A DNA stretch of 64,000 bases, taken from Telluribacter sp035998675. Lineage in GTDB: Bacteria; Bacteroidota; Bacteroidia; Cytophagales; Spirosomataceae. Numbering within the stretch: position 1 is the first letter of the stretch; every line of letters starts with the position of its first letter. Location of the stretch: the NCBI RefSeq assembly GCF_035998675.1, contig NZ_DASYHI010000014.1:165067-229066 (forward strand), given 5' to 3'. A model generated the notes under the pieces. That model saw only the letters and a program-made list of their open reading frames with translations. It had not been told where the DNA came from and ran no database searches. Position numbers and translations under genes: made by a program. This document shows positions 26,284 through 33,641 of this stretch, in pieces.

Positions 26284-27009
26284 CTAACACTCATTGGTCA
26301 CCAGGGTACCTACTGTTTTCCCCATGACCAAATCAAACAAATTACCGTTCTTATTCATATCAAACACAATGATAGGCAGGTTGTTCTCCTTGCAAAGCGT
26401 AAAAGCTGTCAAATCCATTATTTTCAGATTTTTACTCAGGGCCTCATCAAAGGACAGACAATCGTACTTGGTGGCGGTAGGATCTTTCTCAGGATCAGCG
26501 GTATATACGCCATCTACCCGGGTACCTTTCAGTACTACGTCGGCTTCTGACTCAATGGCCCGCAGGCTGGCGGTAGTATCCGTCGTAAAATAGGGATTAC
26601 CGGTACCGGCCCCGAATATCACAACCCGTCCTTTCTCCAGATGCCGGTTGGCCCGGCGCCGGATCAGAGGCTCACTTACCTGCTCCATCTTGATGGCCGA
26701 CATCAGGCGGGTATGCATGCCATGTTTTTCGAGCGTACTTTGAATGGCCATTCCGTTAATAACCGTGGCCAGCATACCCATGTGGTCACCCTGTACCCGG
26801 TCAATGCCTGATTTCTCTACGGAAGCTCCCCGGAAAATGTTTCCCCCGCCAATCACAATGGCAATCTGCACACCGGCATCAGCTACCCGCTTGATTTCCT
26901 GGGCGTACCGGTCAAGAATGTTAAAATCAATTACCTGGGTTTTGTCGCCGCCATTGAGGGCTTCGCCGCTGAGTTTTAGAAGAATGCGTTTGTATTTAGG
27001 TTCCGGCAT
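26284..27009 (-). CDS. pyrH: UMP kinase
   Basis: 241 residues, standard length. It phosphorylates UMP to UDP. Signatures are KRILLKLSGEALNGGD, IAIVIGGGNIFRG, GDHMGMLATVINGMA, GAGTGNPYFTTDTTASLRA and DGVYTADPEKDPTATKYD. In most related genomes frr comes next; here the AAA/nuclease cassette intervenes. Transcription presumably continues through the cassette into frr because no terminator is seen between them. Confidence 0.96.
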   Translation of the reverse strand: MPEPKYKRILLKLSGEALNGGDKTQVIDFNILDRYAQEIKRVADAGVQIAIVIGGGNIFRGASVEKSGIDRVQGDHMGMLATVINGMAIQSTLEKHGMHTRLMSAIKMEQVSEPLIRRRANRHLEKGRVVIFGAGTGNPYFTTDTTASLRAIESEADVVLKGTRVDGVYTADPEKDPTATKYDCLSFDEALSKNLKIMDLTAFTLCKENNLPIIVFDMNKNGNLFDLVMGKTVGTLVTNEC

Positions 27010-27069
27010 GTTGTAGATGTTGGAATGGATTTGTAAAAATAAGGGTAGGGGGGGCAGAATTACAAGTTT

Positions 27070-27585
27070 TTACTCAAACTCTACCAATACCTGGTTCTTT
27101 TCGACGCTATCGCCCGGCTTAATCCGGACGGCTTTTACCTTGCCTTCGCCGGGTGCTTTTATGGCATTTTCCATTTTCATTGCCACCAGTACCAGTAGGA
27201 TATCTCCTTTGTGTACCTCGATACCTGGCTGTACGCTCACCGATTGTATCAGGCCGGGCATTGGCGCTTTTACTTCGTTTACTTTGGTACTGGCCGCATT
27301 GCTCATGCCCATACTTTCAAGCAGGAGGTCAAAGCGGTCCTGGGCGGTAGTGGTATACAACTGACCGTTGATACGGAAGGTGAGAGTTTTGGCAGCGCGG
27401 TCCAACTCCACTACTTCCAGGTTGAAGGAGCGGCCTTTCCAGATAACATGGTACCAGCCACCTCCCCTGGTGGTACCATTCAGAGGTACTATGTCGCCAT
27501 CAAATGCGGTTTCGCCCAGCCACCACTGGTTTTTCTCCTGACGTACTTCGTAGGTATCGGATTCATTCACCTTGATCTTGAGCAT
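27070..27585 (-). CDS. Biotin carboxyl carrier protein of an acyl-CoA carboxylase
   Basis: 171 residues. The C-terminal 70 residues form a biotinyl domain: VKAPMPGLIQSVSVQPGIEV, then the biotinylation site LVAMKMENAI with Lys137, and KPGDSVEKNQVLVEFE. The N-terminal 100 residues (beta-rich, with YHVIWKGRSFNLEVVE) resemble the BCCP-linking domain of propionyl- or methylcrotonyl-CoA carboxylases. The start overlaps the end of the EamA gene by 23 bp. Biotin carboxylase and carboxyltransferase genes are not in the window. Confidence 0.87.
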   Translation of the reverse strand: MLKIKVNESDTYEVRQEKNQWWLGETAFDGDIVPLNGTTRGGGWYHVIWKGRSFNLEVVELDRAAKTLTFRINGQLYTTTAQDRFDLLLESMGMSNAASTKVNEVKAPMPGLIQSVSVQPGIEVHKGDILLVLVAMKMENAIKAPGEGKVKAVRIKPGDSVEKNQVLVEFE

Positions 27586-28567
27586 GAGCTGTGGGTTTGG
27601 TTGGTTTGGTGATAAATGGACTGGTAGCGGGTACCTGGGTATTTTGGCTTTTTATTATTGTAGTTTTTCGTTTCCGGTTAATAAGGTAAACGCCCACCAG
27701 AATTACCCCCGTCCCCAGCCATTGCTGCACCCCTATACTTTCATGGTCCAGTATTCCCCAGGAAAGCGCCACGATGGGCATCAGGTAGGTTACCGAAGCC
27801 GCAAACACCGCGCTGGACAGTTGAATAAGCCGGTTGAAAAGAATAGACATAAGGCCTGAAGCCAGAATACCCAGACTCATCAGAAACGACGACGGCAGCA
27901 GGTTGTCCGGGTTGGACATCTTTCCAAAAAATCCGGTAAAGAGCAGGATTCCGAAGGCCAGCGGCCCTATTCCCGCAAATATCCAGGCCGTAGATACCAG
28001 GGCGGGCAGGCGGCTCAGGTACCTGGAAATAATGTTGATATTGGTACCATAAAAAATAGTAGCGGCTACCGCACAGAGGGCGTAGGGATTAGTTACGGAC
28101 AGAGAAGTGCCGGTCCGGGTCAGAATCAGCATGAGGGCACCGGCCAGGGCAATTAACAGCCCCGCTACCTGCATCCCCCGCGAGCGCTGCCCAAAAAATA
28201 ACGCCCCGATGAGCATGGTAAACATGGGACTGAGGGCATTGAGGGTACCTGCCATGGCACTGCTGACGTGCCTGGCGGCTTCGGCAAAGAGAAAAGCGGG
28301 CAATAAATAGCCCAGCAACCCCGATAAGAACAAGTACCTGAGCAGGGGACGTGGTACCTCTTTATAGGTACGCAGTAGCACAGGAATAAAGAAAAAAAAC
28401 GCCAGGAAAACCCGGCCCGCCGCCACCTCCGCTACACTGTATACCTGAAGACTTTTCTTAATCAGTATAAAGGAACTGCCCCATACCAGTGCCAGCAGCA
28501 GCAGCAGTCCCCAGGTTAACAGGGGTGCGTCAGTCCGGGCAGAAGGTAGGGGAGTAGTTTGACTCAT
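27563..28567 (-). CDS. EamA-family (DMT) transporter
   Basis: 334 residues with about ten hydrophobic segments arranged as two EamA repeats (first repeat from WGLLLLLALVWGSSFILIKK, second from YALCAVAATIFYGTNINIIS). Drug/metabolite transporters of this kind move small metabolites, often amino acids or their derivatives, across the inner membrane; the substrate cannot be told. It overlaps dusB by four bases (28564-28567) upstream and the biotin carrier gene by 23 bp downstream, so the three are an operon. Confidence 0.9.
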   Translation of the reverse strand: MSQTTPLPSARTDAPLLTWGLLLLLALVWGSSFILIKKSLQVYSVAEVAAGRVFLAFFFFIPVLLRTYKEVPRPLLRYLFLSGLLGYLLPAFLFAEAARHVSSAMAGTLNALSPMFTMLIGALFFGQRSRGMQVAGLLIALAGALMLILTRTGTSLSVTNPYALCAVAATIFYGTNINIISRYLSRLPALVSTAWIFAGIGPLAFGILLFTGFFGKMSNPDNLLPSSFLMSLGILASGLMSILFNRLIQLSSAVFAASVTYLMPIVALSWGILDHESIGVQQWLGTGVILVGVYLINRKRKTTIIKSQNTQVPATSPFITKPTKPTAHAQDQGE

Positions 28568-29562
28568 GCGGTAATGGCTTCGGTCTGGCTGAATACCTCT
28601 GCAATCTCGTCCAGCACGCTATTTAACTCCTGAAAAGACATGCTTTCTACGAGCCGCATGCGATACGGCTTGAAGTGATTAAAACCCCGGAAGTAGTTGG
28701 TATAATGGCGGCGCATTTCGAATATCCCCGTAATTTCTCCTTTCCAGCGAACCGAAAACTCCAGGTGCTTGCGGCAGGCTTCCACCCGCTCGGGCAGGGT
28801 GGGCGGGGCCAGCAGTTCGCCCGTGCGGAGGTAGTGTTTGATCTCGTTGAAAATCCAGGGGTACCCAATGGAAGCGCGTCCCACCATGATACCATCCACG
28901 CCGTAGCGGTTTTTATATTCAAGCGCCTTTTGGGGGCTGTCAATATCGCCATTCCCAAAAATAGGAATCCGGATACGCGGGTTTTCTTTGACTTTGGCAA
29001 TGAGGGTCCAGTCGGCAGCGCCTTTGTACATCTGTACGCGGGTGCGGCCGTGTACCGTCAGGGCCTGAATACCAATATCCTGCAGGCGCTCGGCTACATC
29101 CAGAATATTTTTAGTACTGTCATCCCAGCCCAGTCGGGTCTTGACCGTCACGGGCAGGTGGGTAGCTTTTACGACGGCCTCGGTCATCTTTACCATCTTG
29201 GGAATGTCCTGTAACAGGGCGGCACCGGCTCCCCGGCAGGCCACATTCTTGACCGGACAACCGTAGTTGATATCAATAAGATCCGGTCCGGCTTTGGTGG
29301 CTATTTGCGCGCAGGAACGCATGGTTTCTATATCACTGCCAAACAGCTGAATCCCGATAGGGCGTTCATACTCAAATATATCCAGCTTCTGTACACTTTT
29401 GGCGGCATCCCTGATCAATCCCTCCGACGAAATGAATTCGGTATACATCAGGTCGGCTCCGTTTTCCTTACACACCGCCCGAAAAGGCGGATCACTTACG
29501 TCTTCCATGGGTGCCAGCAGCAGCGGAAACTCACCCAGCTCAATAGGCCCGATCTTTACCAT
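28564..29562 (-). CDS. dusB: tRNA-dihydrouridine synthase DusB
   Basis: 332 residues. DusB reduces uridine to dihydrouridine in tRNA using FMN and NADPH. Motifs: LLAPMEDVSDPPFRAVCKE, MYTEFISSEGLIRD, DINYGCPVKNVACRGAGAAL (with the catalytic Cys), VKTRLGWDD, VHGRTRVQMYKG and IFGNGDIDSP, then DGIMVGRASIGYPWIF. First gene of the dusB-eamA-biotin carrier run. The divergent CPBP protease gene starts 133 bp away. Confidence 0.94.
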   Translation of the reverse strand: MVKIGPIELGEFPLLLAPMEDVSDPPFRAVCKENGADLMYTEFISSEGLIRDAAKSVQKLDIFEYERPIGIQLFGSDIETMRSCAQIATKAGPDLIDINYGCPVKNVACRGAGAALLQDIPKMVKMTEAVVKATHLPVTVKTRLGWDDSTKNILDVAERLQDIGIQALTVHGRTRVQMYKGAADWTLIAKVKENPRIRIPIFGNGDIDSPQKALEYKNRYGVDGIMVGRASIGYPWIFNEIKHYLRTGELLAPPTLPERVEACRKHLEFSVRWKGEITGIFEMRRHYTNYFRGFNHFKPYRMRLVESMSFQELNSVLDEIAEVFSQTEAITA

Positions 29563-29694
29563 TATTATAGTACTTTATGAAAATTTTATTACCTTATTCG
29601 CCACAGGGGCAAGTTCCGGAAAAGTAGTAATTCTAACACCTTCTCAAAGAAACTTGTTCTCTGATATGAAATTAGCCGTAAATTTACACCAAAT

Positions 29695-30654
29695 ATGGCA
29701 GAAACTAACCACCCCCCGGTTCGCTCGCGCGTGCCCAATACCTGGCGAAGCCTCCTGGTACTGATTGGATTTATCCTGATTGGTATGTCGGTGGGAAATA
29801 TCCTGGCCGCTATGCTGCTGCTGGCTTACCTGGCCACGCAGGGCGATTTTTCGATGGATGTAATCACAACCCTGCTCCAGAACCCCGAACAGGTACCAAA
29901 TGGCTGGTACGCCCTGATGATCCTGCAGAGTACGGCCCATCTTTTTACGTTTCTGGTACCTTCTTTGCTGTACTGGTACTATATTGAACGGCGCAAAACC
30001 GACGATTTTAATTTTCGGGAGGAGGCTTCGGGCCGCATCTGGCTGCTGGTGTTGATCCTGGTAATCGTTTTTATGCCGTTCAATAGCCTGATTATTGAGT
30101 GGAATGCCGAAATGAAGCTGCCCCACGCCCTGCAGGGCCTTGAAAACTGGATGCGCAACAAAGAAGACCAACTGGGTGAACTGACTAAGTTCCTTACCCA
30201 GTTTGAAACCATACCTCAGTTACTCATTGCCGTACTGGTAATTGCGCTTATTCCGGCCATTGGCGAGGAGGTACTTTTCCGGGGGGTACTGCAACGAAAG
30301 CTGGCTGAACACTGGTCCAGCGTACACCTGGCCATTTGGGTATCGGCTGCTTTGTTCAGCGCTATTCACATTCAGTTTTACGGCTTTTTGCCGCGCCTGC
30401 TGCTGGGGGCGTTGTTTGGCTACCTGTACTATTGGTCGGGCAGGTTGTCGCTGGCGATATTTGCCCACTTTGTCAACAATGGCTTCACGGTACTGATGGT
30501 GTACCTGTACCACGTCCGGTCCGTCGAAATCAACATCGAAGACACCCGTTCGGTACCTTTTGGTACAGCGGTGTTTTCTTTTGCCGCAACGGCGGCCTTG
30601 CTGTACAGTATGTGGAGGTGGACCGGACACTTTAGGGATAATAGAATGGTCTGA
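29695..30654 (+). CDS. CPBP family intramembrane metalloprotease
   Basis: 319 residues, multi-pass membrane protein. The CPBP (CAAX protease/bacteriocin-processing) motifs are complete: EEVLFRGVLQ (Glu191, Glu192, Arg196), FSAIHIQFYG (His225) and FAHFVNNG. Members cleave membrane substrates or act in bacteriocin maturation and immunity; the target here is unknown. It is the first of a plus-strand group with the DUF2007 gene and cdsA (47 bp to the next ATG). Confidence 0.9.
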   Translation: MAETNHPPVRSRVPNTWRSLLVLIGFILIGMSVGNILAAMLLLAYLATQGDFSMDVITTLLQNPEQVPNGWYALMILQSTAHLFTFLVPSLLYWYYIERRKTDDFNFREEASGRIWLLVLILVIVFMPFNSLIIEWNAEMKLPHALQGLENWMRNKEDQLGELTKFLTQFETIPQLLIAVLVIALIPAIGEEVLFRGVLQRKLAEHWSSVHLAIWVSAALFSAIHIQFYGFLPRLLLGALFGYLYYWSGRLSLAIFAHFVNNGFTVLMVYLYHVRSVEINIEDTRSVPFGTAVFSFAATAALLYSMWRWTGHFRDNRMV

Positions 30655-30701
30655 AACCTGGCTTACGTCAGGAGGACTGCACCTGGTACTAAAAACTTTG
30701 T

Positions 30702-30923
30702 ATGGAAGATAATTGGGAAAAGATATTTGCGACCAATCAGGTAGTGAGGGCCGAAATAGCCCGGTCAGTACTCGAACAGAATGGTATAAACGCCGTGGTA
30801 CTTAATAAGCAGAGTAGTAGCTATCCTCTATTTGGACTTTGCGAAGTATATGTACCTGCCGAAGACGCCACTAGTGCCAAAAACCTTCTGAATGATGAGT
30901 CCTCACTTAAAGAATCTGAATAA
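30702..30923 (+). CDS. DUF2007 protein (putative signal-transducing protein)
   Basis: 73 residues. The sequence NWEKIFATNQVVRAEIARSV followed by GINAVVLNKQSSSY, FGLCEVYVPAEDATSAKNLL, is a typical GlnB-like DUF2007 domain, a small alpha/beta fold related to PII-type effectors. The function is unknown. Its 3' end overlaps the start of cdsA by 32 bp, so the two are co-translated in different frames. Confidence 0.88.
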   Translation: MEDNWEKIFATNQVVRAEIARSVLEQNGINAVVLNKQSSSYPLFGLCEVYVPAEDATSAKNLLNDESSLKESE

Positions 30924-31728
30924 TTTACAACAACGGGTGGTGGCGGCAATGGTGGGGGTAGCGATTATCCTGATGTCAATCCTTTACAACGATCTGACAT
31001 TCATGCTGCTGTTCTGTACGCTGAGTGCACTTACCCAGCTTGAATTTTACAAACTACTGGGACTGGATGGCAATCAGCCTCTGACCCACTATGGTACCCT
31101 TTGTGGCGTAGTGCTGATTATCCTTACCTATATTATTGAAAAAGGAATAGTCGCCTTTGAAAACTACTTCCTGATCAGCCCGCTGCTGGCCATGATTTTT
31201 TTCATTAAGCTCTACAAAAGAAATGACCTGAAGCCTTTTACCAACATTGGTTTTACTTTTCTGGGGCTTATCTACGTAGCGTTGCCCTTTTCGCTGATTA
31301 TTGCAGTAGCCATGCGCGGGGGAATTTACAACCACGAGATAATACTGGGTAGCCTGCTGCTGTTATGGGCCACCGACATCGGAGCTTACTTTGCGGGTAC
31401 CAAGTTTGGCCGGCGCAAGCTTTTTGAGCGGGTATCACCCAAGAAATCGTGGGAAGGGGCCGTCGGTGGGGCCATATTCGCGGCTTTTGTCGCCTTTGGG
31501 CTTGGTTTATATTTTCATACCTACGAACCCTGGAAATGGTACTGCATCGGGGCCATTATTGTGGTAACAGGTACTTACGGTGATTTGGTGGAGTCGCTTT
31601 TCAAGCGAAGTATCGCCATCAAAGACTCGGGCAGCAGTATTCCGGGGCACGGAGGCTTTCTGGATCGGTTTGATGGTTTACTGCTTTCGGCACCTTTTAT
31701 TGTCACCTTTATTAAGATATTTTCCTGA
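30892..31728 (+). CDS. cdsA: Phosphatidate cytidylyltransferase
   Basis: 278 residues, polytopic. CdsA makes CDP-diacylglycerol, the substrate of PssA at 2451-3152. The signature is split as VSPKKSWEGAVGGAIF and GDLVESLFKRSIAIKDSGSS, ending PGHGGFLDRFDGLL. Two adjacent ATGs (30892 and 30895) are possible starts; both lie inside the DUF2007 gene. Hydrophobic segments cover most of the protein, as expected for this inner-membrane enzyme. Confidence 0.94.
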   Translation: MMSPHLKNLNNLQQRVVAAMVGVAIILMSILYNDLTFMLLFCTLSALTQLEFYKLLGLDGNQPLTHYGTLCGVVLIILTYIIEKGIVAFENYFLISPLLAMIFFIKLYKRNDLKPFTNIGFTFLGLIYVALPFSLIIAVAMRGGIYNHEIILGSLLLLWATDIGAYFAGTKFGRRKLFERVSPKKSWEGAVGGAIFAAFVAFGLGLYFHTYEPWKWYCIGAIIVVTGTYGDLVESLFKRSIAIKDSGSSIPGHGGFLDRFDGLLLSAPFIVTFIKIFS

Positions 31729-31875
31729 GCGTGGCACCCTTTTTTATCTTGTTTTGCTAACAATGAGAAATAAAGTCGGGCGTTAGAGTTAGAGGGGTAG
31801 TACAACGTTTTACCAATGGGATGGCTCTTACTAACCAACGGCCTACCTAAGAACCCACTTAAAAGAGATTTCGGC

Positions 31876-32604
31876 ATGAAACATACAGCAATCCTGTTCT
31901 TTGTAGTACTACTTGGCTGGCTGGGGTGCGGCGAAGCTGCTGCGCAGGGCCAGCAAAAGGCTATCATATTTACGGGGGTGGTAGTAGCGGGTTCAACTAC
32001 CGAACGATTGCCGGGGGCGTATATTTTTATTCCCAAGGCGGGCAAAGGTACTCTTACCAGAAATGGAGGATACGATGCAGGTGCCTTTTCAATTCCGGTT
32101 TTTCCCGGTGATAGTATCGTCTTTAGCTACGTGGGTTTCAAGACACAGTACCATATAATTCCCCGAAACTACAACGCTGAAACCTACTCGGCCATCATTG
32201 CCATGCGCGAAGATGTCCAGATGCTGGCTGAGGTACGGGTGTATCCGTATGCGACCGAAGAAGATTTCAAGAAGGCTTTTCTGGAAATGAGGCTACCCGA
32301 CCAGGCCGAGCGCGACGCGCTGGCCCGTAACACCGACCCTGACTATATAAACCGCATGGCGGCGCAGGTACCCAACAACGCCCAGACGAACTTCCGCCAC
32401 ACCATGGACCAGCAGATATTCGGGCGGGAGTCGGCCGCTAACAAAGGCTTTGCTACGACTTTCCCTTTCCTGAATCCCTTCGCCTGGGCTAATTTTATCA
32501 AGTCGGTACAAAATGGCGATCTGAAACAGAAAGACTGGCGCAAGGAATTAAACCAGACCCCCGCCGAAAACATGACGCGGCAGGATTTCATGCGAAAGAA
32601 GTAA
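31876..32604 (+). CDS. Secreted carboxypeptidase-like regulatory domain protein
   Basis: 242 residues from the ATG at 31876 (MKHTAILFFVVLLGWLGCGE), which gives a signal peptide ending near AAAQ; the upstream in-frame extension is rejected. The mature N-terminal part, FTGVVVAGSTTERLPGAYIF, DAGAFSIPVFPGDSIVFSYV, GFKTQYHIIP, is the CarboxypepD_reg-like beta-sandwich seen at the N-terminus of TonB receptors. It continues into a charged, probably helical tail. Such short stand-alone proteins are common in Cytophagales and probably sit in the periplasm or outer membrane; function unknown. It converges on lpxH. Confidence 0.82.
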   Translation: MKHTAILFFVVLLGWLGCGEAAAQGQQKAIIFTGVVVAGSTTERLPGAYIFIPKAGKGTLTRNGGYDAGAFSIPVFPGDSIVFSYVGFKTQYHIIPRNYNAETYSAIIAMREDVQMLAEVRVYPYATEEDFKKAFLEMRLPDQAERDALARNTDPDYINRMAAQVPNNAQTNFRHTMDQQIFGRESAANKGFATTFPFLNPFAWANFIKSVQNGDLKQKDWRKELNQTPAENMTRQDFMRKK

Positions 32605-32613
32605 AAGTAAAGC

Positions 32614-33420
32614 TTACTCTCTGTAGTGTAGTAGTTCCACCGTAGTGCCGTCAAATACCGCGTAGGTTTGCTGGGTTACCCATTCACCCAGGTTAATATA
32701 ACGGCTCCGGGCGTTGACGCGCAGGTCCAGAGAAAGGTGCCGGTGCCCGAAAATATAGTAGTTGTGGTGCTGGATTTTCTCCATGGCCTGACAGTACTGA
32801 AACAGCCACTCCCGTTCTTCGCCCAAAAATACTTCTTCCCCTTTTTTATGGTTAGAAATCCGGCTTCTTTTCGACCAGCCCGTCGCCAGCCGGATACCAA
32901 TGTCGGGGTGGAGCTGCCGGAAAGACCAGCGGGCCAGCGGATTTTCAAAAATTCTTTTCAACTGCTTATATACGTGGTCGCCGGGACCAAGGCCGTCGCC
33001 GTGCCCGACCAGCATGGACTGCTTCTCCCCCCGGGAATCCTCAATCTCGTACCGAATGGGGTGACGGTAAACTTCGGCCTGAAGTTCCACGGTGAGGTAA
33101 TCCGACATCCACATATCGTGGTTGCCGGTAAAAATCACCAGCTTTATTCCCTCATCCGACAGTTCGGCCAGTTTGCCCAGGAGCCGGACGAAGCCTTTGG
33201 GTACAGCGTGTTTGTATTCAAACCAAAAGTCAAAAATATCTCCCACCAGAAATATAGTCTGCGCGTCGTGCCGGATGGACTCCAGCCAGCTTACAATCTT
33301 TTTCTCCCGCTGGCGGCTGGACTGCGCGTCGGGTACTCCCAAATGAAAATCCGACGAAAAATACAGGCGTTTCCCGGCTTGCAACCGGACCGACTGAGTG
33401 GGTAGGGAGGGTAGTTCCAT
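32614..33420 (-). CDS. lpxH: UDP-2,3-diacylglucosamine hydrolase LpxH-like
   Basis: 268 residues, metallophosphatase fold. Metal ligands appear in order: SSDFHLGVPDAQS, VGDIFDFWFEYKH, FTGNHDMWMSDY, LVGHGDGLGPGDH and IFGHRHLSLDLR. The D-x-H / GDxxDxW / GNHDxW / GHGD / GHRH series is that of LpxH, which removes UMP from UDP-diacylglucosamine to give lipid X in lipid A synthesis. Bacteroidota also have an LpxH2-type enzyme, so exact substrate is likely but unproven. Confidence 0.87.
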   Translation of the reverse strand: MELPSLPTQSVRLQAGKRLYFSSDFHLGVPDAQSSRQREKKIVSWLESIRHDAQTIFLVGDIFDFWFEYKHAVPKGFVRLLGKLAELSDEGIKLVIFTGNHDMWMSDYLTVELQAEVYRHPIRYEIEDSRGEKQSMLVGHGDGLGPGDHVYKQLKRIFENPLARWSFRQLHPDIGIRLATGWSKRSRISNHKKGEEVFLGEEREWLFQYCQAMEKIQHHNYYIFGHRHLSLDLRVNARSRYINLGEWVTQQTYAVFDGTTVELLHYRE

Positions 33421-33641
33421 GCTAATTTAAGCTCCAAAAGAGGCGCAAGTTACAACGTTCGGCTGAACTGTGGCAAGGGTAAAGCTGCAAATAGCTGAAT
33501 ACCGCGTGAAGTACCTGCTCAGGTAGTCAATCCTCCTGCCCTAAGCGAAGTTCTTTCCTGATTCCGGCCGCCTGGTCACAGATGGCATGTTCTTTGTTCG
33601 AGGCTAAGCGCATTGCAGACTTTCAGGGTTATTTTATCAGG

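Noticed and set aside
32668..33405. Plus-strand frame opposite lpxH
   Set aside because: Antisense to the metallophosphatase with all metal motifs on the other strand.
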